From Nocardia caishijiensis NBRC 108228 (lineage in GTDB: Bacteria; Actinomycetota; Actinomycetes; Mycobacteriales; Mycobacteriaceae), in NCBI RefSeq assembly GCF_001612825.1, contig NZ_BDBE01000023.1, forward strand, positions 1-64,000: 64,000 bases of DNA, given 5' to 3'. Below, piece after piece: positions 1 to 9,159 of the stretch. Made by a program: the position numbers and the translations under genes. The notes below the pieces were generated by a model that worked only from the letters and a program-made list of their open reading frames with translations, ran no database searches and had not been told where the DNA came from. Numbering within the stretch: position 1 is the first letter of the stretch; every line of letters starts with the position of its first letter.

Positions 1-24
1 AACAAACACAGTCCAATACCTTTG

Positions 25-131
25 TGGTGCACAAAACCTCAAGCGTCTTCCGTGCACTGTGGTGGTGCACAAAACCTCGAGCGTGTTCCGTGCACCGTGC
101 TGGTGCAAAACCCGAGCGTGTTCCGCACACC
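25..131. repeat. 38-bp tandem repeat, three units
   Basis: Three head-to-tail units begin at 25, 63 and 101, giving an exact 38-bp period; the third is slightly shortened. Each unit starts TGGTGCA, runs through an AAAACC and a CGAGCGTGTTCC-like core, and reaches a GTGCAC-like end. In unit 2, GGTGCAC (64-70) can pair with GTGCACC (90-96), so each unit can form a hairpin. The array lies just past the 3' end of the leftward adenylate-forming enzyme. It could be a terminator-like array or a plain tandem duplication. There are no spacers, so it is not CRISPR. Confidence 0.85.
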
Positions 132-177
132 AAACAACCCGTCAGATCCCCCCTCGAGCCCCGTCAACCCCCACCCC

Positions 178-1821
178 TCAACGCAAATGAACCGCCGTAG
201 CCGTCCGCCGAAGCTTCCCCGAAGAAGTCTTGGGCAACGCCCCAGGCCCGAGAATGGCAACAGTCCGAGGCCGCACCCCCACCTCAGCGAACACCTCGTG
301 CACAATCTCCCGTTCGATCCGCTTCACCTCATCCGGCACCTGGTGATCATTGGATTCGACCACCACAGCGAAACTCTCCCGCTTATCGCCCGCGTCCAAC
401 CGCACCGCCACCGCGTTCCCCGGCCGAACTCCCGCCACCCGCAACGCGGCCCGCTCGATATCGGTCGGGTAGATGTTGCGCCCACCCATGATGATGACGT
501 CCTTCATCCGCCCGCACACCACGATGAGACCGTCGTCGGTGAAGTAGCCGATGTCGCCGGTGTCGAGCCACCCGTCGGCATCCTGCGCGGGCCGGAACCC
601 GTCGACGGTCACGTACCCCGAAGTGACAGCGGGCCCACGCAATTCGATGACGCCAACCGTGCGCACCGGCAGCGTCTGACGTTCGTCGTCGACCACGCGG
701 CCCTCGAGATCGTCGACCAGGTGGCCGAGGGTGGGCAGGCGGCGTGGCGTGCCGTGATGGCCGTCCTCGGCGACCGGCACCGCCTTGCCGACGGCCTCGA
801 GCAGATCGGCGTCGACGATGTCGAGCACCATGCCGTGGCCGGGGTCGGGAATCGACACGGCGAGGGTGGTTTCGGCCATGCCGTAGACGGGGGTGAGGGC
901 GGACGGGTTGAGCCCGAACTGTTTTCCGGCCTCGGCCAGCGTGGTCATCGTGTCGGGGTCGACTGGTTCGGCACCGTTCCACATGTACCGCACGCTGGAC
1001 AAGTCCATGCTGCCCGGTTCGGCTTGGCGCAGCCTGCGGGCCAGCAGTGAGTACGCGAAATTCGGTGCGGCGGTCACGGTTCCGCGGTACTTGTCGATGA
1101 GTTCGGCCCACAGCAGTGGTCGGGCGAGGAAGTCGAGCGGGGTCACGCACACCACTTCGGCGCCGAACTGCATGGGCACGCTGAGGAAGCCGACCATGCC
1201 CATGTCGTGGAACAGCGGCAGCCAGCTGATCATCACGTCGTCGTCGGTCTGGAACTTGACGCGATTGAACATCGCGTAGGCGTTGACGTAGAAGTTGCCG
1301 TGGGTGATGCGCACGGCCTTGGGTGAGCCCGTCGACCCGGAGGTCAACTGCTGCAGGGCGATATCGGTCTCGGTGGTCGGCACCGGGTCGGTGTCGGCGC
1401 CCTCGACCAGTTCGGCCACCTTCACCACCGCGATCCCGCGTTCCCGCAGCACCGGTTCGGCGGCGGCGAACGGCTCGCCGAGCACAACGGCTTTCGCCTC
1501 GATCATGTTCAGCACCGTCTCGGTGTCGCGTACCCAGACCGCGAGGTCGGTGCGTGGGGTCGGCTGGTGCAGCATGGTGATCGAGGCGCCACGCATCCAG
1601 ATCCCTTGGCACACAGGGGCGATGTCGACCGGCAGCCCGGCGAGCACGCCGACGGCATCGCCGTGCCCGATTCCGGCGGCCGCGAGACCGCCCGCCATCC
1701 GCCGCGCCTGGCGATGGATCTCCCCCCAGGTCTGCCGAAGCGGTTCCTCGGGTTCTCCGGTGACCAGCCCACGCGGGCTGGACAGCGCTGTGGCAAACAT
1801 TTCGTCGGTGAACCTGCTCAA
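178..1821 (-). CDS. Fatty-acyl adenylate-forming enzyme (FAAL / acyl-CoA ligase family)
   Basis: ATP-dependent activation of a fatty or carboxylic acid as acyl-AMP, for transfer to CoA or an acyl-carrier protein. The 547-residue product carries the ANL P-loop [11 protein letters not shown], a YGMAE motif, the hinge region [11 protein letters not shown], and a C-terminal KTSSGKLRR with the expected catalytic lysine. A TTG start at 1821 is chosen because AAGGGAGT lies seven bases upstream; the longer reading upstream has no family similarity. It looks monocistronic in this window. ACP-loading (FAAL) and CoA-ligase members cannot be told apart from motifs alone. The substrate is unknown. Confidence 0.85.
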   Translation of the reverse strand: MSRFTDEMFATALSSPRGLVTGEPEEPLRQTWGEIHRQARRMAGGLAAAGIGHGDAVGVLAGLPVDIAPVCQGIWMRGASITMLHQPTPRTDLAVWVRDTETVLNMIEAKAVVLGEPFAAAEPVLRERGIAVVKVAELVEGADTDPVPTTETDIALQQLTSGSTGSPKAVRITHGNFYVNAYAMFNRVKFQTDDDVMISWLPLFHDMGMVGFLSVPMQFGAEVVCVTPLDFLARPLLWAELIDKYRGTVTAAPNFAYSLLARRLRQAEPGSMDLSSVRYMWNGAEPVDPDTMTTLAEAGKQFGLNPSALTPVYGMAETTLAVSIPDPGHGMVLDIVDADLLEAVGKAVPVAEDGHHGTPRRLPTLGHLVDDLEGRVVDDERQTLPVRTVGVIELRGPAVTSGYVTVDGFRPAQDADGWLDTGDIGYFTDDGLIVVCGRMKDVIIMGGRNIYPTDIERAALRVAGVRPGNAVAVRLDAGDKRESFAVVVESNDHQVPDEVKRIEREIVHEVFAEVGVRPRTVAILGPGALPKTSSGKLRRTATAVHLR

Positions 1822-2013
1822 CGTCGGACTCCCTTTACGCCAACGATCGGTTACGGCCGTGCTCCCAACAGATCCCGCCCCGTGATTTCGGTGTCGATCC
1901 CAATTGCCCCCGGGTACCCCTGTGTGAACACGATAGCCGTTGTCTCCGACAGCTCTGTCCACACCGGGGTAATTGTTTGCCCGAGGCCGCGAGCCGACGG
2001 CGTCGGCGCCCGG

Positions 2014-3195
2014 TCAGCGCGATGTCAGGGTCGCCAGGGTGGCGACGAAGCGGTCGAGATCGGAGCGGCTGACGAAGTAGTGCGGTGAGGCGCGCAGGAT
2101 GGCGGGGATGCCACGCTCGCTCATGTCGAGCAGCGACGAGGTGGCACGGCTGACGGTCACGGTGATCGCGTGTTCGGCGAGCCGGTCGCGCAGCTGGTCC
2201 GGATCGTGGCCGTCGACGGTGAACGAGACGATGCCGCTGTGTTCGGTGCCGAGATCACGCACGGTGACCCCCGGCAGCTCGGCCATCGCGGTGCGCAGGT
2301 ACTGCGCGCCCTCGGCCACCGCCGCGTAGGCCTCGGCGGGCCCGAGCTCGAGCAGGTAGTCCACGGCGGCGCCGAGGCCGAGGCGGGCGGCCACATCGCA
2401 TTCCCAGAATTCGAAGCGCTGGGCTCCGTCGGCGAGGCGGTAGTCGGTGGGGCCGGTCCAGGTGGCGCTGTGCAGGTCGAGTCGGGCGGGTTCCATCGTG
2501 TGCGCCAGTTCGTCACGCACGTACAGGAATCCGGTGCCGCGTGGACCGCGCAACCATTTGCGCCCGGTGGCCGACAGGGCGTCGACGCCCAGTTCGACGA
2601 CATCGATCGACAACTGGCCGATCGATTGGCAGGCGTCGAGCAGAACGAGCGCCCCGGCCTGTTTGGCGATGCGAGCGGCTTCGGCGACCGGATTCACCAG
2701 CCCACCGTTGGTCGGCGCGTGCTGCAGCGAGACCAGCCGGACGCGCTTGTCGAGCATGTTCGCCAGTGCGGTGGTGTCGAGGCGGCCGGTGTCGTCGCTG
2801 GGAATGCGCTCGACGACCGCTCCGGTCGCGGCGGCACGTTGCAGCGCGCCGATGGCGTTGCTCGCGTAATCGGCGCCGGAGATGAGCACTCGGTCACCGG
2901 GGCGCAGCGGCACCGAGTAGGCGAAATCCGCCCATGACCTGGTGGCACTGTCGTTGAGCGCGATGGTGTCCGGGGTGGCGCCGATCAGGGTGGCGATGGA
3001 GGTCTTCACGGCGGCGAGGTCGTCGAGCCGTTCATTTGCCGCACGGTAGCCACCGATGTCGGCTTCGCGGCGCAGATGGGCGATCACGGTGTCGGTGACG
3101 ACGCGTGGCGGCAGGGACGAGCCCGCGCTGTCGAGGAAGATTTTGCCGTCGGCGAGGCCCGGCGTGGCGGCGGTGATTGCGGCGAGATCAAGCAT
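2014..3195 (-). CDS. Class V aminotransferase-fold PLP enzyme, candidate EgtE-type C-S lyase
   Basis: A 393-residue PLP enzyme of the class V (cysteine desulfurase/isopenicillin epimerase) fold. Visible landmarks are FLDSAGSS near the N-terminus, an IGGYRAANE segment, the acidic cofactor contact in LLDACQSIG, and the Schiff-base lysine in SATGRKWLRGPRGTGFLYV. The start at 3195 follows family length. The gene is divergent from egtA with about 120 bp between starts. In mycobacteria the last ergothioneine step, lysis of hercynylcysteine sulfoxide, is done by EgtE, a class V enzyme beside egtD with a similar GLHLDS...EVGGY and SSRKWLAGPRGVG layout. Position and motifs make EgtE a good guess, but a paralogue with another substrate is possible. 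Confidence 0.75.
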   Translation of the reverse strand: MLDLAAITAATPGLADGKIFLDSAGSSLPPRVVTDTVIAHLRREADIGGYRAANERLDDLAAVKTSIATLIGATPDTIALNDSATRSWADFAYSVPLRPGDRVLISGADYASNAIGALQRAAATGAVVERIPSDDTGRLDTTALANMLDKRVRLVSLQHAPTNGGLVNPVAEAARIAKQAGALVLLDACQSIGQLSIDVVELGVDALSATGRKWLRGPRGTGFLYVRDELAHTMEPARLDLHSATWTGPTDYRLADGAQRFEFWECDVAARLGLGAAVDYLLELGPAEAYAAVAEGAQYLRTAMAELPGVTVRDLGTEHSGIVSFTVDGHDPDQLRDRLAEHAITVTVSRATSSLLDMSERGIPAILRASPHYFVSRSDLDRFVATLATLTSR

Positions 3196-3318
3196 GGCGA
3201 CGACCCTAGCGCCGATCGATGTTCGGCTTCTGGTCACTTTTTCTGTCGGTGACCCTCGCTACCCTGGAGACAACGACATGCGCCGAGCCCCGGCGGCGCT
3301 CACCACGTGGAGGTTGGC

Positions 3319-4596
3319 ATGGCGGTCACCCTGGAACGTTCCTCTTGGCCCGATTCCGCCTGCGACCAGGGCGGACTGTCCTCCCGGGCAGCGGCCGAGG
3401 CCTACGTGGGCGGGGTCTGTTTCAAGCTCGGTCCACCCACTCTGATCGGTGCCGAACTCGAATGGCTCACCGCGGGCCCGACCGGCGCCCGCCCCACCCT
3501 CCACCAGCTGACCTCGGCCCTCGGGCCCCACGCTCCCACCTCCCTCGCGCCTGCCTCACCCGCCTTTCCCCTGCCCGGTGGCAGCGCCGTGACCATCGAA
3601 CCCGGTGGTCAGATCGAACTCTCCAGCGCGCCCTTCGCCGATCCCATGGAGCTCACGCGACAGTTGCGCGCAGATGCGGCCCGTTTGCGGGAGCTGCTCG
3701 CCACCAGCGACATCACCGTCACCGCCGCGGCCGCCGACGCGCACCGCCCGGCCGAGCGGCTGCTCCGGCTGCCCCGTTACGCGGCGATGGAGCGGGCGTT
3801 CGCCGGAATCGGCCCGTTCGGTGCGCTGATGATGTGCAATACCGCCGCCACCCAGGTCAGCGTCGACGCGGGCGCCGACGCCGCGCAGGTGCGTGCCCGC
3901 TGGACGGCGCTCTACGTCCTCGGTCCCGCGCTCATCGCGGCTTTCGCCTGCTCACCCACCTTGCACGGAATTCCCTGCGGCGATTGGGCTTCCCAGCGGA
4001 TGCGCACCTGGTTGCGGCTCGATCCGGCCCGCACCAGGCCGCCGGTGTCGGACTGGGCCGAGCCGATCACCTCCTACGCCCGCTGGGCCCTCGACGTGCC
4101 GCTGCTGTGCGTGCGCTGCACCGAGCCGGAGGCCGACTGGTCGCCGCCGCCCGGTGCGACCTTCGCCGACTGGCTCTCGGGCGCGCTCGACGACGAGGTC
4201 GGCCGCCGACCGACCCGCGCCGACCTCGACTATCACCTCACCACCCTGTTTCCGCCGGTCCGCGCGTCGGGCCACCTCGAGGTGCGCTACCTCGACACTC
4301 AGCCCGGCGAGTCCTGGACGACCCCGATCCACCTCTTCGACGCACTGCTCTCCACACCCGAGGTGGTCGCCGAGGCGACGGCCCTCGCCGCGCCGGTCGC
4401 GGGGGAGTGGGCGACAGCGGCGCGCTGCGGATTGCTCGACCCGCAGGTGCGCCGGGTCGCGGTGGAGGTGCTCGAGCTCGCGGCCGACCATGCCCGAACA
4501 CCCGCCGCGGCACAGGAATTGGCCGATGCGGCACAGCGATGTCGCCAGGCCCGCAGCCCGGTGGACAAGCTGAACGGCACGGACGGCCCGCGATGA
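3319..4596 (+). CDS. egtA: Glutamate-cysteine ligase EgtA
   Basis: ATP-dependent ligation of glutamate and cysteine to gamma-glutamylcysteine, the sulfur donor for ergothioneine in the EgtB route. The 425-residue product matches the actinobacterial GCS2-type EgtA in length and in the GPTGARPTLHQL, GGQIELSSAP and MERAFAGIGPFG segments. ATG 3319 is preferred over the in-frame GTG at 3307 because GGAGG sits eight bases before it. First gene of an egtABCD operon running rightward; egtB starts about 70 bp downstream. Confidence 0.93.
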   Translation: MAVTLERSSWPDSACDQGGLSSRAAAEAYVGGVCFKLGPPTLIGAELEWLTAGPTGARPTLHQLTSALGPHAPTSLAPASPAFPLPGGSAVTIEPGGQIELSSAPFADPMELTRQLRADAARLRELLATSDITVTAAAADAHRPAERLLRLPRYAAMERAFAGIGPFGALMMCNTAATQVSVDAGADAAQVRARWTALYVLGPALIAAFACSPTLHGIPCGDWASQRMRTWLRLDPARTRPPVSDWAEPITSYARWALDVPLLCVRCTEPEADWSPPPGATFADWLSGALDDEVGRRPTRADLDYHLTTLFPPVRASGHLEVRYLDTQPGESWTTPIHLFDALLSTPEVVAEATALAAPVAGEWATAARCGLLDPQVRRVAVEVLELAADHARTPAAAQELADAAQRCRQARSPVDKLNGTDGPR

Positions 4597-4666
4597 ATCG
4601 CCGCCGCGCGCACCCCGGCCGTTGTTCGAACACCCCTGCCACCCAGCATTCTTCGGAGATCCACTC

Positions 4667-6001
4667 GTGACTCTTTCCGCACCCGCCGACCATGCCGACC
4701 GTGAACGCACCCGGGCGAAGATCGCCGAGGTGCTCGCCCGGGCTCGCCGTCGTACCGCACTGCTCACCGACAGTGTCGACGAAGCCGACCTCGTCGCACA
4801 GCATTCCCCGCTGATGTCGCCGCTGGTCTGGGATCTCGCGCATATCGGCAACCAGGAGGAGCTCTGGCTGGTCCGTGATGTCGGCGGTCGCGAACCGGTG
4901 CGCGGCGATATCGACGAACTGTACGACGCGTTCAAACACGCGAGGGCGAACCGCCCCGCCCTGCCGCTGCTGAACCCGGCGCAGGCGCGTGGCTACGTCG
5001 GCACCGTCCGAGAGAAGGTGTTCGATGTTCTCGAATCGAGCCCTTTACTCGGAAACCCCCTGGTGGACAATGGTTTCGCGTTCGGCATGATCGCCCAGCA
5101 CGAACAGCAGCACGATGAGACCATGCTCGCCACCCACCAGTTGCGCCTCGGCGGGCCGGTGCTGTCGGCGCCACCCGCGCCGTCCGCGCCGGTGCCGGTC
5201 GGCGGTGAGGTGATCGTTCCCGCGGGCGAATTCACGATGGGTACCTCCGCCGACCCGTGGGCGCTGGACAACGAACGTCCGGCGCATCCGGTGTATGTCG
5301 AGGGCTTCGCCATCGACGTCGCCCCGGTGACCAACGAGCAGTACCTGGCCTTCATCGATGACGGCGGGTACGAGCGGCGCGAGCTGTGGTCGGAGCGTGG
5401 TTGGGCGCACCGGCAGGAGGCGGGGCTCGTCGCGCCGCAGTTCTGGGAGCGCGAGGGGAACCAGTGGAGTCGACGGGTTTTCGGGGTGCGCGGCGCGCTG
5501 CGGCCACGTCAGCCGGTCGTGCACGTGTGCTGGTTCGAAGCCGAGGCGTTCGCGCGGTGGGCGGGAAAACGCCTGCCGACCGAGGCGGAATGGGAGAAGG
5601 CGGCACGGTTCGATCCGGCCACCGGTTCGTCGCGGCGCTACCCCTGGGGTGCGGACGAGCCGAGCGAGCGCACCGCCAATCTCGGTCAGCGGCACCTGGA
5701 ACCGGCGGAGGTCGGCGCGTATCCGGCCGGTGCGTCGGCAACGGGGGTGCATCAGTTGATCGGTGACGTCTGGGAGTGGTGTTCCTCCGGTTTCGAGGCC
5801 TATCCGGGGTTCCGCGCGTTCCCCTACCGGGAGTACTCGGAGGTCTTCTTCGGTGGTGACTACCGGATCCTGCGCGGCGGCTCGTTCGGCACCGACGAGG
5901 TGGCCTGTCGCGGCACCTTCCGCAACTGGGACCACCCGATCCGCAGGCAGATCTTCGCCGGATTCCGGCTGGCCCGTGACCTGCGCGAGGACGAACGCTG
6001 A
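4667..6001 (+). CDS. egtB: Hercynine oxygenase EgtB (non-haem iron sulfoxide synthase)
   Basis: Joins gamma-glutamylcysteine to hercynine with O2, forming the sulfoxide C-S bond of ergothioneine. The 444-residue protein has an N-terminal DinB-like domain with the three iron histidines: one in WDLAHIGN (about residue 59) and two in HEQQHDE (about 145 and 149). A C-terminal formylglycine-generating-enzyme/sulfatase-modifying domain follows (GEFTMGT, GKRLPTEAEWEKAAR, GDVWEWCSS, RILRGGSF). GTG 4667 is chosen over TTG 4622 because a GGAGA-type ribosome site precedes it. Its stop overlaps the start of egtC by one base. Confidence 0.95.
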   Translation: MTLSAPADHADRERTRAKIAEVLARARRRTALLTDSVDEADLVAQHSPLMSPLVWDLAHIGNQEELWLVRDVGGREPVRGDIDELYDAFKHARANRPALPLLNPAQARGYVGTVREKVFDVLESSPLLGNPLVDNGFAFGMIAQHEQQHDETMLATHQLRLGGPVLSAPPAPSAPVPVGGEVIVPAGEFTMGTSADPWALDNERPAHPVYVEGFAIDVAPVTNEQYLAFIDDGGYERRELWSERGWAHRQEAGLVAPQFWEREGNQWSRRVFGVRGALRPRQPVVHVCWFEAEAFARWAGKRLPTEAEWEKAARFDPATGSSRRYPWGADEPSERTANLGQRHLEPAEVGAYPAGASATGVHQLIGDVWEWCSSGFEAYPGFRAFPYREYSEVFFGGDYRILRGGSFGTDEVACRGTFRNWDHPIRRQIFAGFRLARDLREDER

Positions 6002-7029
6002 TGTGCAGACACCTCGGCTACGTCGGCCCGCCGGTCGCGGTCGGCGAATTGGTCTTGCGCGGAACGCATTCGCTCTACGCCCAGTCGTGGGCACCGCTGG
6101 ACATGCGCGCTGGCGGCACCATCAACGCCGACGGTTTCGGCGTCGCCTGGTGGCGTCGCGCGGAGGTGGGTGTGGCCGACGTCCGTGACGCGGTGACCCG
6201 CTACCGCAACCCCGCCCCCATCTGGACGGACCCGGCCGTCGCCGAGGTGCTCGGCCAGCTGGAGTCGCGCGCCGTGCTCGCCGCCGTCCGCTCGGCGACC
6301 GTCGGCATGCCGATCGAACGCTCCGCGTGCGCTCCCTTCACCGACGACCACTGGGCATTCAGTCACAACGGTGTCGTGCCGGACTGGCGAACCACCCTCC
6401 CCGCCGTCCTCGCCGACCTCGCGCCAATCCTGAACGCGTCCGCGCGTCGCCCGGCGGCATACGGGAACGGTGTGACCGACCGGGCGCCCGAGTTCGCCTC
6501 GCCGAACGCTGCGGTCGACGCGGCGGCGTATGGGAACGGTGCGACCGACCGGGCGGCCGAGTCCGCCGTGCCGGACCCGGCGATCGACGCAGCGCATCGA
6601 CCACCGGCACCCGGTCCGGCCGAGGCCGACCGGTTCGCGTCGGCCTCGGTGTTCCTGCGGGCCGAAGCTCTCACCGACGCGGCCGCGTTGTGGGTCGTAC
6701 TACGCGAACTGCTGGCCGTGATCGACCCTGACGGCCCGGTCACTTCCGCAGGTGAAGCGCTGCGACTGCTGGTGAACTCGGTGCTGCGTCATCAGCCAAC
6801 CGCGCGCTTGAACCTGTTGCTGGGCAACGGTTCCGAGCTCTGGGCGACCACCTGCTGGCATGCCCTGTCGGTGCTGGTCACCGACGACTACGCCGTGCTC
6901 TCCTCCGAACCGTACGACGCCGATCCACGGTGGCGACCGATCGCCGATCGTCAGCTGGTGACCGCCTCGCCCGGCCACTGCACCATCACCGCTCTGGAAT
7001 TCCCCGCCTCCGAAAGGGTCCGTTCATGA
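6001..7029 (+). CDS. egtC: Gamma-glutamyl hydrolase EgtC (class II glutamine amidotransferase)
   Basis: Removes the gamma-glutamyl group from the EgtB product. MCRHLGYVG supplies the N-terminal nucleophile, Cys2 after methionine removal. Class II amidotransferase landmarks follow: NADGFGVAWW, and AFSHNGVV near residue 120. At 342 residues it is clearly longer than usual (about 230-270). The excess lies around residues 145-205, an Ala/Pro/Asp-rich insert holding a 23-residue tandem duplication. The insert falls between conserved segments without disrupting the nucleophile or the SHNG loop, so activity is expected. The 3' end overlaps egtD by ATGA. Confidence 0.93.
   Translation: MCRHLGYVGPPVAVGELVLRGTHSLYAQSWAPLDMRAGGTINADGFGVAWWRRAEVGVADVRDAVTRYRNPAPIWTDPAVAEVLGQLESRAVLAAVRSATVGMPIERSACAPFTDDHWAFSHNGVVPDWRTTLPAVLADLAPILNASARRPAAYGNGVTDRAPEFASPNAAVDAAAYGNGATDRAAESAVPDPAIDAAHRPPAPGPAEADRFASASVFLRAEALTDAAALWVVLRELLAVIDPDGPVTSAGEALRLLVNSVLRHQPTARLNLLLGNGSELWATTCWHALSVLVTDDYAVLSSEPYDADPRWRPIADRQLVTASPGHCTITALEFPASERVRS
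6454..6591 (+). repeat. 69-bp in-frame tandem duplication inside egtC
   Basis: Two adjacent 69-bp units (6454-6522 and 6523-6591) encode 23-residue repeats that both begin AAYGNG-TDRA and end in an AVDA/AIDA-type stretch. They have diverged by several substitutions, so the duplication is not brand new. The insert is in frame and low in hydrophobics, consistent with an exposed loop. Confidence 0.9.
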
Positions 7030-7997
7030 CCGCGCCGCTGCTGGACATCCACCTCACCGACGCCGATCTCACCGAGGCCCTGCGTTCCGACGCTCGCGCC
7101 GGGCTCACCGCCGACCCGAAGTCGCTGCCGCCCAAGTGGTTCTACGACGCGCGCGGCAGCGAATTGTTCGAGGCGATCACCGCGCTGCCCGAGTACTACC
7201 CGACCCGCACCGAGCGGGCGCTGCTGCGCGAGGTGGTCGGTGAGATCGCGGCCGCGGCCCGCGCCGACGTGCTGGTGGAGCTGGGTGCGGGGTCGGCGGC
7301 CAAGACCCGACTGCTCCTGGATGCGCTCACCGCCGTCGGGACCCTGAAAACGTATGTGCCGCAGGATGTGTCCGCATCAGCGCTGCGTGGTGCGGCGACC
7401 GAACTCGCCGCCGAGTACCCGGGTCTTTCGGTGCACGGCGTGGTCAGCGATTTCACCGACACCCTGCACAACCTGCCGAGGGGCGGGCGGCGCATGATCG
7501 CCTTCCTCGGCGGAACCATCGGTAACCTGGTGCCTGCCGAGCGTGCCGAGTTCCTGACGGGCATCCATGAGGTTCTCGAACCCGGTGAGCTGCTGTTGCT
7601 CGGCGCGGGCCTGGTGGTCGACCCCGAGATCGTCGTCCCCGCCTACGACGACGCCGCGGGGGTCACCGCCGAGTTCAACCGCAATGTCCTGCACGTCCTC
7701 AACCAGCGCCTGTCCGCCGATTTCGAGCCGGACAAGTTCGAGCATGTCGCGCTCTGGGATCCGGCGAACGAGTGGATCGAGATGCGCCTGCGCGCCACCG
7801 AGGCCACGACCGCCACGGTCACCGATCTCGGTCTCACCGTCGACTTCGCCGAGGGCGAGGAGATGCGCACCGAGATCTCGGCCAAGTTCCGCCCTGAAGG
7901 CTTGGCTGCCGAACTCGACACGGCCGGTTTCACCCCCACCCACACCTGGACCGACGCCGACGACCGCTTCACCCTCGTGCTGGCCGAACGCCGCTGA
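7026..7997 (+). CDS. egtD: Histidine N-alpha-methyltransferase EgtD
   Basis: Transfers three methyl groups from SAM to the alpha-amine of histidine to give hercynine, the first committed step to ergothioneine. At 323 residues it matches the usual length of about 321. Visible signatures are LPPKWFYDARGSELFEAIT at the N-terminus, the SAM-binding LVELGAGSAAKTRLLLDAL, and FLGGTIGNL. The start overlaps the egtC stop (ATGA), indicating translational coupling; an AAAGG sits upstream. Last gene of the operon and convergent with the DUF5709 gene. Confidence 0.96.
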   Translation: MTAPLLDIHLTDADLTEALRSDARAGLTADPKSLPPKWFYDARGSELFEAITALPEYYPTRTERALLREVVGEIAAAARADVLVELGAGSAAKTRLLLDALTAVGTLKTYVPQDVSASALRGAATELAAEYPGLSVHGVVSDFTDTLHNLPRGGRRMIAFLGGTIGNLVPAERAEFLTGIHEVLEPGELLLLGAGLVVDPEIVVPAYDDAAGVTAEFNRNVLHVLNQRLSADFEPDKFEHVALWDPANEWIEMRLRATEATTATVTDLGLTVDFAEGEEMRTEISAKFRPEGLAAELDTAGFTPTHTWTDADDRFTLVLAERR

Positions 7998-8046
7998 CCC
8001 GAGCGACGAGCTGTCGCCCCTGCCGCAGGCGGGCGGGAGCTCCGAG

Positions 8047-8065
8047 CGCCCGGGTTACACGGGCG
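8047..8065. terminator. Weak hairpin between convergent egtD and DUF5709 genes
   Basis: CGCCCG (8047-8052) can pair with CGGGCG (8060-8065) around a 7-nt loop, between two converging genes. There is no U-tract, so this is only a position-based terminator guess. Confidence 0.25.
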
Positions 8066-8118
8066 ATTCGAGTCGGCCGCAGGTGTCGACCGAGTCGTTT
8101 GCCGGGTCGGGACGTCGC

Positions 8119-8448
8119 CTAGAGGTCGAGTTCGTCGGCGAGACCCTCGCCGCTGATCAGGTTCTCGTCTCCGTCGAGGTCGGCGTTGTCGAGGGAGTCC
8201 TCGTCGAAGGCGCGGACGGCGGCCTCCTCGGCGGGGCGCTCGTCCTCTTCCCCTTCCTCGCGGCGGGCGCCGCCCTCGGTCCACTCCTCGGACAGTTCCT
8301 CGTCGATGCCGAGGAAGCCGTCGTCGTCGGCTTCGCGATTGCGGATGACGTAGTCGGCGGGCGGGTCCTCGACATTGCGTTCGTATTCGATGATGTCGTC
8401 GGCCTGATCGTCATCGCCCATGTCCATGTCCAGCGGTTCACGGCTCAT
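8119..8448 (-). CDS. Small acidic protein, DUF5709-like
   Basis: A 109-residue, strongly acidic protein with no signal peptide or membrane segment. It resembles the actinobacterial DUF5709 family: an N-terminal MDMGDDDQADDIIEYERN-type segment, a central PADYVIRNREADDDGFLGID-like part, and a Glu/Asp-rich C-terminus. Function is unknown. It is convergent with egtD and lies about 55 bp from the DUF2461 gene. Confidence 0.75.
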   Translation of the reverse strand: MSREPLDMDMGDDDQADDIIEYERNVEDPPADYVIRNREADDDGFLGIDEELSEEWTEGGARREEGEEDERPAEEAAVRAFDEDSLDNADLDGDENLISGEGLADELDL

Positions 8449-8503
8449 GAGGCCAGTATCGGCCGGTGCGCCGACCGGTGCCAGGACGCCACGCCAGTGC
8501 GGA

Positions 8504-9145
8504 TCAGTCGACGCCTTCGAGGACCGCGGCCAGCCATTCGACGAGTGGGCGCAGTTCGTTCCAGGCGCGCCGGACCTCGGTCACAGCGGCGGGGGTCTCC
8601 AGCCAGTCGGGTGCGCCGTGCTCGCGGCGGACGATCAGCGACTTGTGGCGCAGCAGCGCGAGACGCGGATGGTCGGCGGGATAGCCCTTGGGTCTGGTCT
8701 TGAGCTGTTCGCCGCCGAGGACGTAACCCGCGGCCGTGATCGTGGCCAGGATGTGTTCGAGCTCGCGGCCGCGCACGTCGTTGTCGATGGTGGCGCGCAG
8801 GGCGGCCAGGGCGCTCGGTTCGGGCCGGAAGCAGCCGCCGCCGACGGACAGTCCGGCCGCGCTGATCTGCACGTACCAGCCGACTCCCGGCGCGAGATGC
8901 ACGACTGCGCCCTGATGAGTCTTGTACGGGGTCTTGTCGGCGGAGAATCGCACGTCACGGTAGGGCCGGAAAACCCTGGCCTCGCCGAACTCCGCCGTCA
9001 GTTCGGCGGTCAGCGCGACCATCGGCGCCCGCACCGCGTCGTCGTAGGTCTGCTTGTGCGCCGTCCAGAAGGCCTTGGAGTTGTCGGCCTCGAGATCCTC
9101 GTAGAAATCGAGACCGGCCAGGGGGAAACCGGTGAAAGCGTTCAT
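8504..9145 (-). CDS. DUF2461 family protein
   Basis: A 213-residue protein starting MNAFTGFPLAGLDFYEDL, with the family hallmarks NSKAFWTAHK, YRDVRFSADKTPYKTH and GWYVQISAAGLSVGGG. These match DUF2461 (TIGR02453), a conserved cytoplasmic family of unknown function. It sits 14 bp downstream of the DUF4190-like gene and is probably co-transcribed with it. Confidence 0.9.
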   Translation of the reverse strand: MNAFTGFPLAGLDFYEDLEADNSKAFWTAHKQTYDDAVRAPMVALTAELTAEFGEARVFRPYRDVRFSADKTPYKTHQGAVVHLAPGVGWYVQISAAGLSVGGGCFRPEPSALAALRATIDNDVRGRELEHILATITAAGYVLGGEQLKTRPKGYPADHPRLALLRHKSLIVRREHGAPDWLETPAAVTEVRRAWNELRPLVEWLAAVLEGVD

Positions 9146-9159
9146 CGTGCGTGCGGTTC

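Noticed and set aside
25..131. Possible CRISPR array
   Set aside because: Units abut directly with no unique spacers, only three copies, no cas genes.
3219..4670. 483-codon frame overlapping egtA on the same strand
   Set aside because: Out-of-frame Arg/Pro-rich translation; egtA explains the DNA.
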